Source: Armatimonadota bacterium
GTDB lineage: Bacteria; Armatimonadota; Zipacnadia; JAUWAU01
Length of the DNA stretch: 64,000 nucleotides
Direction: 5' to 3'
Assembly: GCA_030601885.1 (NCBI GenBank)
Contig: JAUWAU010000002.1
Coordinates: forward strand, 62,001-126,000
Both the position numbers and the translations under genes were made by a program. Within the stretch, counting starts at the first letter, position 1, and each line of letters begins with the position of its first letter. Below, one piece after another: positions 1 to 8,202 of the stretch. The notes under the pieces were generated by a model that was given only the letters and a program-made list of their open reading frames with translations, had not been told where the DNA came from and searched no databases.

Positions 1-2
1 GC

Positions 3-902
3 GAGCATGCCATGCAGTCCGGATCGATCGTGCGGGACGATTACCTCACGTTCGACTTCACGCACTTCGAGGCTGTTGACGATGCTGCTCTGGCGCGGAT
101 CGAGGACCAAGTCAACGCACACGTGGTACAGGACGTGCCTGTGGAGGCCGTGGTGATGCCGTACGACGACGCCATTGCTCAGGGCGCCATCGCTCTGTTC
201 GGGGAGAAATATGCCGAGGACGTCCGCATGCTGAAAGTAGGGGACTTCAGCAAGGAGCTGTGCGGCGGCACGCATGTGCACCGCACCGGCGAGATCGGTC
301 TGATCCGCATCACCGGCGAGAGCAGCGTGGCGGCAGGCACGCGGCGGATTCGGGCCATTAGCGGCCTGGTAGCGGCGGAGCGGGCGCGCAAGGATTCCGA
401 GTTGCTGGCAGCGGCGGCCAGATCGCTGAATTGCCCGCCCGAGCAGCTTCTGGAGCGCATCGAGGCGCAGAAGCAGGCGATGGCCGGTCTGCGCAAGAGC
501 ATGGAGCAGGCCCGGCACGCGGCGCCGACACTGGACATCGGCCAACTGGTCACCGGAGCCGCCACGGTGGCCGGCGTCCCGCTGGTTGCCGCGCACGTAC
601 CCGATGTGGACATGGCCGCGCTGCGCACCGCGGCCGATCGTGTTCTCGAGAAGCTGCAGTCGGGTGTCGCGCTATTGGCCACTGTCACCGATGGCGGGGT
701 GCGGCTGGTGGCCAAGGCCTCGGACGATGTGGCGGCGCGGGGCGCACATGCGGGCAAGCTCGTCGCGGAGGCGGCCGCCGTTTGTGGTGGGCGCGGCGGC
801 GGCAAGCCGACCTTTGCCCAGGCAGGCGCCAAGGACGCGAGCAAACTGGACGAGGCGCTGGCCAAGACCGCGCAGATCCTCGAAGGCCAACTCGGCAACT
901 GA
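3..902 (+). CDS. alaS: Alanyl-tRNA synthetase, C-terminal part (5' end outside window)
   Basis: Charges tRNA-Ala and edits mischarged tRNA in the cytoplasm. Only the last 299 or so codons are present, and the frame is open to the window edge, so the aminoacylation domain and the first editing histidines lie upstream. What remains is the end of the editing domain with the conserved KELCGGTHV metal-binding motif (Cys and His about residues 87-91), a coiled linker, and the C-Ala/DHHA1 domain ending in GGRGGGKPTFAQAG. These are textbook AlaRS signatures. An internal ATG at 12 is not the true start, because the homologous frame continues through it. It is followed closely by ruvX, a common bacterial gene pair. 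Confidence 0.97.
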   Translation, partial: EHAMQSGSIVRDDYLTFDFTHFEAVDDAALARIEDQVNAHVVQDVPVEAVVMPYDDAIAQGAIALFGEKYAEDVRMLKVGDFSKELCGGTHVHRTGEIGLIRITGESSVAAGTRRIRAISGLVAAERARKDSELLAAAARSLNCPPEQLLERIEAQKQAMAGLRKSMEQARHAAPTLDIGQLVTGAATVAGVPLVAAHVPDVDMAALRTAADRVLEKLQSGVALLATVTDGGVRLVAKASDDVAARGAHAGKLVAEAAAVCGGRGGGKPTFAQAGAKDASKLDEALAKTAQILEGQLGN

Positions 903-956
903 GCCACGAGGCGGAGGGTACTTGCCCTGGCGTCATCAGAAGAGCACTCGCGCATC

Positions 957-1370
957 ATGGGCCTCGACGTGGGCGAGGCGCGGATCGGCGTGGCTCTGAC
1001 CGACCCCCTGCGCGTGACGGCCCAGCCACTGCTGGTTCTGGAGCGCGAGGCGGACGAGGCCGACCTTCGCCGCCTCAGGGACCTGGTTGAGACGCACGGG
1101 GCGGAGATGGTAGTGGTGGGGATGCCAATCAGTATGAGCGGTGCAGAAGGGCCGGCTCAGAGACACATGCAGGACTTCGTCGCGGCCTTGGCCGATGCTC
1201 TCTCCGTGCCCGTGGTTACCTGGGATGAGCGGCTCAGCACGGCGGAAGCTGAGAGGCGTATGCGAGCCGGTGGAGAGAGCGCACGGGCGCAGCGCGGAGT
1301 TGTGGACAAGGTGGCCGCCAGCATCATCCTCCAGAGCTACCTCGACGCTCACCGAGGCAACAAGGGATAG
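957..1370 (+). CDS. ruvX: YqgF/RuvX family Holliday junction resolvase-like nuclease
   Basis: The 137-residue product matches the YqgF/RuvX family (RNase H-like fold; proposed Holliday junction resolvase and 16S rRNA 5' end maturation). The N-terminal GLDVGEARIGVALTDP has the catalytic Asp. VVVGMPISMSG and the C-terminal VDKVAASIILQSYLD, with its conserved Asp, are typical. Start choice is uncertain. The ATG at 957 sits directly before GLDVG, whereas family members usually have several residues before this strand, and no ribosome site is well placed for it. An in-frame CTG at 927 has GGAGGG (913-918) eight bases upstream and would add ten residues. It lies 54 bases after alaS and ahead of mltG. 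Confidence 0.93.
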   Translation: MGLDVGEARIGVALTDPLRVTAQPLLVLEREADEADLRRLRDLVETHGAEMVVVGMPISMSGAEGPAQRHMQDFVAALADALSVPVVTWDERLSTAEAERRMRAGGESARAQRGVVDKVAASIILQSYLDAHRGNKG

Positions 1371-1443
1371 CTCAATTGGGGTCGCATCGGCCAGCGGGGG
1401 GGCATCGGCCTCAGGCTGTGCGAGGGGACGTTGTGACGACCTG

Positions 1444-2454
1444 ATGTCCTGCTGGAAGCTGGTCATCGCGGCATTGATACTGGTATTTGGCGGGACTGGG
1501 CTGGGCGTGGGCCTATGGCTGCGAAACGCCCTTCGACCCGTCGAGGCCGGCCAGACGCGGATCTTCCAGGTGGCGGCCGGCGCATCGGGATCCCGAATAG
1601 CCCGGGACCTCTGGCGCAGCGGCCTCATTCGCAATCCCCGTGCCTTCGAGCTGGGACTTCGCTGGTGGGGCCTGGGAGGCGAACTCAAGCCGGGCTACTA
1701 CGAGATGTCGGCGGGCATGGCCCCGGAGGCCATCGCCCGCAAGATCGCCGCCGGGGAAACGGCGAAGTGGCGGCTGACGATCCCCGAGGGCTTCATTGTG
1801 CCGCAGATCGCCGAGCGCGCCGCCGAGCACCCAACAGTTGACCTCGACAAGTTCCTCAAGCTGGCGCAGGGCGCCGAACTGGGCCGTGAGGTTGGGCTGG
1901 ACCTTCCGCCCGCCAGCGGCGCCGAGGGCTTCCTCTTCCCCGAGACTTACCTGCTGGAGTACGGGGCCCCGGCGCAGGATGTGATCCTGGCGATGCTGCG
2001 GGAGTTCCAGCGTCGCATCGAGCCGCTGCAGGACGAGATCGCGGCCAGCGCTCTGTCGCTAGCCGAGATCGTCACCCTGGCCTCGCTCATCGAGCGCGAG
2101 GCGATGGTGGCGGAGGAGCGGCCGGTCATTTCCGCGGTGTACCACAACCGCATGGCTCGGGGCATGAAGCTGGAGTGCGACGCCACGGTGGTGTACATCT
2201 GGGCCCGACGCGGCGTGGTGAAGAGGCGGTTGCTGTACGAGGACCTCGAGGTGGAATCGCCGTACAACACCTATAAGCACAAGGGACTCCCGCCGGGCCC
2301 GATAGCCAACCCGGGCATCGACTGCATCAGAGCCGCGCTCCGGCCGGCGGATGTGGACTACCTCTATTACGTGGCGCGCGGGGACGGCTCACATATCTTC
2401 TCGGAGACGTTCAAGGGGCATCGAGCTGCAATCGCCCGGATTCGCGGCAGGTAG
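1444..2454 (+). CDS. mltG: Endolytic murein transglycosylase MltG
   Basis: Membrane-anchored lytic transglycosylase that cuts nascent peptidoglycan strands inside the periplasm and so sets glycan chain length. The 336-residue protein has one N-terminal transmembrane segment (about residues 5-27), a LysM-like region, and the YceG/MltG catalytic domain. The catalytic Glu is in SLIEREA (about residue 217, very close to Glu218 of E. coli MltG). GFLFPETY and the C-terminal GLPPGPIANPG motif are diagnostic. The open frame extends upstream to 1141, but that part overlaps ruvX. The ATG at 1444 immediately precedes the hydrophobic segment and is the sensible start, although its ribosome site is weak. 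Confidence 0.94.
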   Translation: MSCWKLVIAALILVFGGTGLGVGLWLRNALRPVEAGQTRIFQVAAGASGSRIARDLWRSGLIRNPRAFELGLRWWGLGGELKPGYYEMSAGMAPEAIARKIAAGETAKWRLTIPEGFIVPQIAERAAEHPTVDLDKFLKLAQGAELGREVGLDLPPASGAEGFLFPETYLLEYGAPAQDVILAMLREFQRRIEPLQDEIAASALSLAEIVTLASLIEREAMVAEERPVISAVYHNRMARGMKLECDATVVYIWARRGVVKRRLLYEDLEVESPYNTYKHKGLPPGPIANPGIDCIRAALRPADVDYLYYVARGDGSHIFSETFKGHRAAIARIRGR

Positions 2455-2588
2455 ACGCATCCCTGATCGGCTCGGTCGCCTACATCAGAGGTTCTGGCCG
2501 CACGGGTGGCCAAAAGGGCAGCGGAAGCGCACGGGCCGACATGCCCGCCTGGAGGTCTGCAAATGACCGGCCAGCGAAGGGAGTTGCC

Positions 2589-4637
2589 GTGATCTACCTC
2601 TTGCACATCATCGGCTGCATCGCGATGTCCATCGAAAGGCCGCCGCTGCCGCAGGTTGAGCGGTACGCTGTGACCGACGAGCAGCTCTTCGAAGCCCTCG
2701 ACGCGCAGCATCCGGCCATGGCACAGGTGCTCGGAGTGCTGCACAAGGACGGCTCTACGGCGGCCAAGAAGCGCCTGGCGGACCACTTCCGTCAGCGCGC
2801 CGAGCCGAAATGGTTCATCTCCCAGCACGATCGCCCGAAGCATGCAGCGCGGCCGCAGGGCGTCAATACGCGCGCCGCCGATCGGGCCCTGAAGCACATC
2901 TATCGAGACTTCTCGTTCGGCGAGGATATCGACTGGCTCGACAATCCCACCTACGCGCCGGAGTATGAATTCGATAAGGAGTGGTCGATGGGCTTCCTGC
3001 GCATGCCCTGGTGGGAAGAGCTCAGCAAGGCGTACTGGGCGACGCGCGAAGAACAGTATGCCGCCGAAGTGGCGCGGCAGTTCCTTGACTTCCGCGCCAA
3101 ACACCCTATTCCCGTCAAACGCAGCGGCGGCTACAATCATCCGTTGAAGTACGCCGTGCCGGAGTGGCGCACCCTTGAGATCGCCATTCGGCTCCGAGGC
3201 TCGTGGCTGAACAGCTTCTATCGGTGCGTGACATCGCCCAGTTTTGACGACGATACGATCTGCGAGTTCTTGAAGGCCTTCATCGAGATGGGGCGGCACT
3301 TGCATCAATTCTCGCACCTGGGCGAGCGCACCAGCAACTGGACCACCGCCGAGACCCTGGCGCTCTTTACCGCCGGGATGCTCTTTCCCGAGTGTGCGGA
3401 GGGCGCGATGTGGAAACAGGCTGCCAAAGAGCGGATGTGGGAGCAGCTCAGGAAGCAGGTGTATCCGGACGGCGTGCAATGGGAGCTGGCGCCCGGATAC
3501 GGCGCCGGCGTCCTGTCACAGTTCCGCACGTTTCACGAGTTGGCGAAACTCAACGGCGAGGGAATGCCCGAGGAGTACGTCGCACGTCTGGAGGGCATGT
3601 ACCACTACTTTATGTACTCCTCAGTGGCCGGGCGGTACGCCGCCTTCGGCGATTCGGGGCACGGGAACGCGCGTTCGGTGCTCAGGAAAGGTGTCCAGGA
3701 CTTCCCCCACCGCAAGGACTTCCTGTGGCTGGCCACCTCGGGCAAGGAGGGCGAACAGCCGGCGGAGCTCATCAGCGCCTTCCCGTACGCCGGCCAATAC
3801 GTCATGCGCAGCGGCTGGACGGACGACGATTGCTTCATGATCATCGACGCCGGGCCCTACGGCATTGCCCACCAGCACGAGGACAATCTGAGCTTCGAGC
3901 TTTTCGCCTACGGGGACTATCTGATCACGGACCCCGGCTCATATCGGTACAACTACGATTCTCCCTGGCGCCAGTTCATGGTGTCAACTCTGGCGCACAA
4001 TACGGTCGTCGTCGATCGCCAAGGCCAGAACCGGCGGATACAGAGGGAGCTGTATGCGACGCAGAAGCCTCTCCCCCATCGGCTGGATGCGACGGACCGG
4101 CTGGTGCTCTTCCGGGGGACGTACGATGCGGGGTACGGGCCGAAAGCCGCGTTGAAGGTTGCCCATACGCGGACCGTGCTGTTTGTGCGGGGAGAGTACT
4201 GGGTTATCATCGACCGACTGGTGCCGGAGGACCAGCGGGAGCATCTGTACGAGGCGCTCTTCCGGCTCAACGCGCCCTCCGCGACCGCCGACGGCAACGT
4301 GATCAGGACACGGCGCGACGGCCCCAACCTCGTGATCGCCGCGGCGCCGCAGCACCGGGGGATCGTAGAGGTCACGGTGGGGCAGGAAGAGCCGGTCAAG
4401 CGGGGCTGGAAGCGCGGCGGGAAAACGGTGTTGCCGAGCCCGACAGCCGTTGTGGGGTGCACTGCGGCGGGACCGGCAGTCCTGGCAACGGTGCTGTATC
4501 CGGTGCCGGCCGGTGCAAAGGTGCCCGATGTGGACGTCGAGCTCGTCGAGGCGGACGTCCTGGGGGGCGTGACCGTGAAGGTGACGCTCTCGGACGGTAC
4601 CGAAGACGTTCTGCTGGACGACCTTCGGTCTCCATGA
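2589..4637 (+). CDS. Heparinase II/III-type polysaccharide lyase
   Basis: About 682 residues. The N-terminal half (roughly 60-330) is an alpha-helical toroid rich in Trp/Tyr (SGGYNHPLKYAVPEW, SNWTTAETLALF). The C-terminal half is the heparinase II/III-like beta domain, with GIAHQHEDNLSFELFAYG followed by ITDPGSY; the His-x-His-x-Asp is the usual metal/active-site region. Such enzymes cleave uronic-acid-containing polysaccharides by beta-elimination; the substrate cannot be told from sequence. GTG at 2589 has GAAGGGAG just upstream; an in-frame ATG at 2541 is an alternative, and ATG 2625 gives a shorter form. I see no clear cleavable signal peptide, so localisation is uncertain. It sits unexpectedly among cell-wall and housekeeping genes, and its stop overlaps the next start as ATGA. 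Confidence 0.88.
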   Translation: MIYLLHIIGCIAMSIERPPLPQVERYAVTDEQLFEALDAQHPAMAQVLGVLHKDGSTAAKKRLADHFRQRAEPKWFISQHDRPKHAARPQGVNTRAADRALKHIYRDFSFGEDIDWLDNPTYAPEYEFDKEWSMGFLRMPWWEELSKAYWATREEQYAAEVARQFLDFRAKHPIPVKRSGGYNHPLKYAVPEWRTLEIAIRLRGSWLNSFYRCVTSPSFDDDTICEFLKAFIEMGRHLHQFSHLGERTSNWTTAETLALFTAGMLFPECAEGAMWKQAAKERMWEQLRKQVYPDGVQWELAPGYGAGVLSQFRTFHELAKLNGEGMPEEYVARLEGMYHYFMYSSVAGRYAAFGDSGHGNARSVLRKGVQDFPHRKDFLWLATSGKEGEQPAELISAFPYAGQYVMRSGWTDDDCFMIIDAGPYGIAHQHEDNLSFELFAYGDYLITDPGSYRYNYDSPWRQFMVSTLAHNTVVVDRQGQNRRIQRELYATQKPLPHRLDATDRLVLFRGTYDAGYGPKAALKVAHTRTVLFVRGEYWVIIDRLVPEDQREHLYEALFRLNAPSATADGNVIRTRRDGPNLVIAAAPQHRGIVEVTVGQEEPVKRGWKRGGKTVLPSPTAVVGCTAAGPAVLATVLYPVPAGAKVPDVDVELVEADVLGGVTVKVTLSDGTEDVLLDDLRSP

Positions 4638-5335
4638 GCCTGTTGGCCGTGGGGGGAGTAGCTGAAGACGAGCTTCCCGGCCGGCCGATCAATGGCCGTC
4701 GCGAGCCGGCCATTTCGCGACATCAGGGATTACCACGATACGGAGGGAGTACAACGGGCTGGCTCAAGAGCCTTGCGCCATGCGCCATGGCGGCCTCTTT
4801 GACCGAGGTTGACATACACGACCTGAAGGCCAGAGGGATCAGAGGCATCATACTCGATCTGGACAACACCATCACTCCCTGGCGATCGCTCGAGGTCAGC
4901 GACGGCGTGCTGGCATGGCTGAAAGGTGCGCGCGCCGCGGGGATGCGGCTGTGCATCATCTCCAATTCGTCCAAAGCCCGCCGCGTGGCCGAGCTCAGCG
5001 AGCGACTCGGCATTCCCGCGTGGGCGCGCGTTGGGGGGAAGCCATTCGGCCCCGGATTCCAGCAGGGCCTCACTATGCTCGGCACGCCGCCGGAGGCCAC
5101 GGCGGCGATTGGCGATCAGCTACTCAGCGACGTGCTTGGCGGCAATCGCCACGGGCTTTACACCGTATTCGTGGCGCCGATGAGTGCCAGCGAGTTCGTT
5201 GCCACAAAGCTGGTGCGCATCGCCGAACGCATGGCGCTGCGGCTGCTTCGGCGGCGGGGGATGCTCCCCGCGAGCGGCCGCGGACCCGCAGCCCGCGGCA
5301 AGCAACCTACGGCCGGGGAGGAGCTCGGAGAATGA
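4634..5335 (+). CDS. YqeG family HAD-IIIA phosphatase
   Basis: HAD-superfamily phosphatase of the YqeG type (related to phosphatidylglycerophosphate phosphatases). IILDLDNTITPW carries the nucleophile Asp and the acid/base Asp (motif I). CIISNSS is motif II, the Lys of GGKPFGPGF is motif III, and AIGDQLLSDVLGGN is motif IV. The ATG at 4634 overlaps the upstream stop (ATGA), which suggests translational coupling and gives 233 residues, longer than the usual 170 or so. Family members begin with a segment like GWLKSLAP shortly before motif I, so the first 40 residues may not be translated; ATG 4787 would cut into conserved sequence. The stop overlaps aroE by ATGA. The basic C-terminal tail is not conserved. 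Confidence 0.85.
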   Translation: MSLLAVGGVAEDELPGRPINGRREPAISRHQGLPRYGGSTTGWLKSLAPCAMAASLTEVDIHDLKARGIRGIILDLDNTITPWRSLEVSDGVLAWLKGARAAGMRLCIISNSSKARRVAELSERLGIPAWARVGGKPFGPGFQQGLTMLGTPPEATAAIGDQLLSDVLGGNRHGLYTVFVAPMSASEFVATKLVRIAERMALRLLRRRGMLPASGRGPAARGKQPTAGEELGE

Positions 5336-6207
5336 CGGTCAGGGGCACCACGCGCGTTGTCGGGGTCTTTGGCGAGCCCGTGCGCCATTCCTGCTCGCCA
5401 GCGATGCACAACGCGGCCTTCGCCGCACTGGGATTGGACTTCATTTACGTCCCCTTCGAAGTGCCCCCGGAGCAGCTCAGCACTGCCGTCAGCGCCGTCG
5501 GTGCGCTGGGCATGCCCGGCGTCAACGTGACCATCCCCCACAAGGGCGCGGTGGCAGGGCTCGTGGACGAACTGGACGAGTCGGCCGCAGTGCTCGAGGC
5601 AGTCAACACCATTTGCAGTCGCCACGGCCGGCTCATCGGGTATAATACCGATGCGGAGGGGTTTGCCCGGTCGCTTGAAGAGGCCGGTGAGAGCGTCCAG
5701 GGCGCCGATGTGGCCATTATCGGGGCCGGCGGCGGCGCGCGGGCCGTGGCGTGGGCGGTTGCGGGCCGCGGGGCGCGGTCAATTGTGCTCGTCGGCCGCA
5801 CGCCTCCGAAGGCCGAGGCGGTGGCGGCATTGGTGAACCGTGCAACGGGCTCCCAGATCGCCCGGGCCGTCCCGCTCGCCTCTGAGGGCGAGGAGAGCGT
5901 GCGCCAGAGCGACGTCGTCATCGACACGACCAGCGTCGGCATGCATCCGCATGTCGATGTCCCTCCGGTGATCCCGCCGAACTGGATATCCGCCCACCAA
6001 TTGGTGGTTGACATCGTCTACAGCCCGGCTGATACAGTGCTGCTTCGGGCGGCACGGCAGCGCGGCGCGCGCACCGTGAGCGGACCGGGCATGTTGGTTC
6101 ACCAGGGCGCCATAGCGTTCGAGATGTGGACGAGCCAGACAGCGCCCGTGGTGACGATGAGGCAGGCGCTCACCGAAGCCCTGGCGACGTTGGGAGCGGA
6201 GGGCTAA
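5332..6207 (+). CDS. aroE: Shikimate dehydrogenase
   Basis: NADP-dependent reduction of 3-dehydroshikimate to shikimate in aromatic amino acid synthesis, cytoplasmic. The 291-residue protein has the substrate domain with HSCSPAMHNAAF and NVTIPHKG (catalytic Lys), then GYNTDAEGF (conserved Asp). The Rossmann domain follows, with GAGGGARAVAWA and the cofactor loop VGRTPPKAEAV. The C-terminal GMLVHQGAIAFEMWT is typical of AroE. The start overlaps the preceding stop by ATGA and has GGGGAGGAG and CGGAG ribosome sites in front. It ends the first operon, and a new promoter region follows. Confidence 0.96.
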   Translation: MTVRGTTRVVGVFGEPVRHSCSPAMHNAAFAALGLDFIYVPFEVPPEQLSTAVSAVGALGMPGVNVTIPHKGAVAGLVDELDESAAVLEAVNTICSRHGRLIGYNTDAEGFARSLEEAGESVQGADVAIIGAGGGARAVAWAVAGRGARSIVLVGRTPPKAEAVAALVNRATGSQIARAVPLASEGEESVRQSDVVIDTTSVGMHPHVDVPPVIPPNWISAHQLVVDIVYSPADTVLLRAARQRGARTVSGPGMLVHQGAIAFEMWTSQTAPVVTMRQALTEALATLGAEG

Positions 6208-6273
6208 CCGGAGTGCGCCTCCGCGCACGATGCGGCCGACCGGCACAACGCGCGGGCCGGGCACGAGACGTGG

Positions 6274-6303
6274 TTGACAGAGGCCTGTACCACGACGTAT
6301 AAT
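6274..6303 (+). promoter_or_regulatory. Sigma-70-type promoter P1 for the pil operon
   Basis: Perfect TTGACA (6274-6279), an 18-base spacer and perfect TATAAT (6298-6303), in the gap between aroE and pilB. Predicted transcription start near 6310. Confidence 0.8.
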
Positions 6304-6310
6304 CCTGGAA

Positions 6311-6335
6311 ACCGGGAGTCGTTTGAAAACCCGGT
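6311..6335. promoter_or_regulatory. Inverted repeat between the two pilB promoters, possible operator
   Basis: ACCGGG (6311-6316) and CCCGGT (6330-6335) form a 6-base inverted repeat with a 13-base centre. The centre contains the -35 hexamer of P2, and the left arm covers the predicted start of P1. A bound dimer could block both. No T-run follows, so it is not an obvious terminator. The binding protein is unknown. Confidence 0.35.
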
Positions 6336-6350
6336 CGTTGACGCTATAAT
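6323..6350 (+). promoter_or_regulatory. Sigma-70-type promoter P2 for the pil operon
   Basis: TTGAAA (6323-6328), a 16-base spacer and perfect TATAAT (6345-6350). The predicted start near 6357 gives a leader of about 20 bases before pilB, including its GGGGTGAG ribosome site. Confidence 0.65.
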
Positions 6351-6376
6351 ATCTGTACTTGTGGGGTGAGCCGAGC

Positions 6377-8161
6377 ATGCAAGGCCCGCAGGGACATAAG
6401 CTCTTGGGTCAGATGCTGGTGGAGAAGGGACTCATTACCGAGGAGCAAGTCACCCAGGCACTTGAGACCCAGAAACAGACTACGTCCCGGATTGGCGAGA
6501 TCCTCATTGATCTGGGTTTCGTAGACGAGCGGTCGGTGTATGAGACGCTCGGCGAGCAGCTCCGCGTGAAGTTCATCGATCTGTCCAAGTTTGCCATTGA
6601 TCGCGACGTGGCATCGCTCATCACGCGGGACATGGCGGAGCGGTACGATGCCATCCCGATCGCCCGCGGCGAGGGCAATGTCCGCGTGGCGATGTCGCAG
6701 CCCGGCGACGTCATGGCGCTGGACGATCTGAAGGTGCGCTGCCAGGTGGCCATTGAGCCGGTGCTGGCGACATCGCCGGCGATTAAGAGGGCGATCGACG
6801 AGGTCTATGGCAGCGTCGGCGAAAAGGCAGCCGGCGGCTCACCTGCCGCGGCCAGTCTCGACAGCATTCAGGACCTGGCCACCCAAGTGGGCGAATCCGG
6901 CGTTCTTGGGGCACGGATTGATATGGAGGACGAGGCGGGCGGCGAGCGCGAGCACCGAATCGAAGCGCTCACCGACGAGGCGCCCATCATCAAGATCGCC
7001 AAGGTCCTCATCCAGCGCTCCATTCAGGAGCGTGCCAGCGATATCCACGTCGAGCCCGAGCGGCGCGGCGTGCGCATTCGATACCGCATCGACGGCGTGC
7101 TGCACGAGATGATGAAGGTCCCCAAGTACGTGCACGCGCCGCTGATCTCACGCCTCAAGATCATGTCTGAGCTTGACATCGCCGAGCGACGCCTGCCACA
7201 GGACGGGCGCATCCACATTCGGCACGGCGGGAAGGACTACGACCTGCGCTGCTCCACGATTCCCACCACGCTTGGGGAGAAGTTCGTCGCCCGCATCCTG
7301 GACAAGAGCAGCGTCTTGCTCGGGCTTGACAACCTCGGCCTCATGTCCGATACGCAAGCCCTGTTGGAGGGACTCATTGTCCAGCCCAACGGCATGCTCC
7401 TATCCACCGGCCCCACCGGGAGCGGCAAGACCACCACTCAGTACTCCATTCTGAACATAATCGCCACCGTCGAGAAGAACGTCATTACCATCGAAGACCC
7501 GGTGGAGTACCAGCTTGCCGGCATCAGCCAAGTGCACGTCAACCGCCGGGCGGGCCTGACGTTCGCCGTGGCATTGAAGTACTTCATGCGTCAGGACCCG
7601 GACATCATCATGGTGGGTGAGATTCGCGACCTGGAGACGTCCGAGATCGCCATCCAAGCGTCGCTCACCGGGCACCTTGTTCTCAGCACCCTGCACACCA
7701 ACGACGCGCCCAGTACCGTCACCCGACTGGTAGACATGGGTGTGGAGCCGTTCCTGATATCGGCGTCGGTCATGGGCGCGCTCGCGCAGCGCCTTGGGCG
7801 GCGCATTTGCGAGAACTGCAAGGAGCAATACCAGCCCTCGATTGACACGCTGCTGGGGCTGGCCCTGGACCCCGACGAGTCCCAGGGCAACGGTCAGAAG
7901 TTCTACCACGGTGTCGGATGCGACAAGTGCCGGCACACCGGCTATTACGGGCGCATCGGCATCTTTGAGCTGTTGATCATGACCGACGAGCTCAGAGAGC
8001 TCATCGTGCGCCGCGCCTCAGCCACCGAGATAAAGGAGGCCGCACTGGCGGGCGGCATGTTGACGCTGTACGCGGATGCGATGCGCAAAGTGGATGCGGG
8101 CATCATCGACGTAGACGAGGTGCTGCGAGTCATCTTCACCGCCGGCCAGGCGGTCACGTAG
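6377..8161 (+). CDS. pilB: Type IV pilus extension ATPase PilB (GspE family)
   Basis: Hexameric cytoplasmic ATPase that drives pilus or pseudopilus assembly. The 594-residue protein has an N-terminal MshEN-type domain (about 5-150) with the repeated L-G-x-x-L-V-x-x-G and A-L-x-x-Q pattern, which in some homologues binds cyclic di-GMP. The core ATPase follows: Walker A GPTGSGKTTT, Asp box ITIEDPVEY, Walker B DPDIIMVGEIRD, and the His box HLVLSTLHTND. A C-terminal four-cysteine zinc motif (CENCKEQY and CDKCRHTGYYGR) is typical of GspE/PilB. The ATG at 6377 is preceded by GGGGTGAG; the frame opens from a TTG at 6359. First gene of pilB-pilT-pilC-pilD. Confidence 0.96.
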   Translation: MQGPQGHKLLGQMLVEKGLITEEQVTQALETQKQTTSRIGEILIDLGFVDERSVYETLGEQLRVKFIDLSKFAIDRDVASLITRDMAERYDAIPIARGEGNVRVAMSQPGDVMALDDLKVRCQVAIEPVLATSPAIKRAIDEVYGSVGEKAAGGSPAAASLDSIQDLATQVGESGVLGARIDMEDEAGGEREHRIEALTDEAPIIKIAKVLIQRSIQERASDIHVEPERRGVRIRYRIDGVLHEMMKVPKYVHAPLISRLKIMSELDIAERRLPQDGRIHIRHGGKDYDLRCSTIPTTLGEKFVARILDKSSVLLGLDNLGLMSDTQALLEGLIVQPNGMLLSTGPTGSGKTTTQYSILNIIATVEKNVITIEDPVEYQLAGISQVHVNRRAGLTFAVALKYFMRQDPDIIMVGEIRDLETSEIAIQASLTGHLVLSTLHTNDAPSTVTRLVDMGVEPFLISASVMGALAQRLGRRICENCKEQYQPSIDTLLGLALDPDESQGNGQKFYHGVGCDKCRHTGYYGRIGIFELLIMTDELRELIVRRASATEIKEAALAGGMLTLYADAMRKVDAGIIDVDEVLRVIFTAGQAVT

Positions 8162-8202
8162 GGCAACTACTCCAGCGGCCGTAGACGAAAGGTGACCTGC
8201 GT

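Noticed and set aside
2367-3479. 370-residue reverse-strand frame over the heparinase gene
   Set aside because: Antisense shadow of a well-conserved gene in GC-rich DNA, with no domain.
6338-6350. TTGACG directly before the second TATAAT
   Set aside because: One base of spacing cannot serve as a -35/-10 pair; TTGAAA at 6323 fits better.
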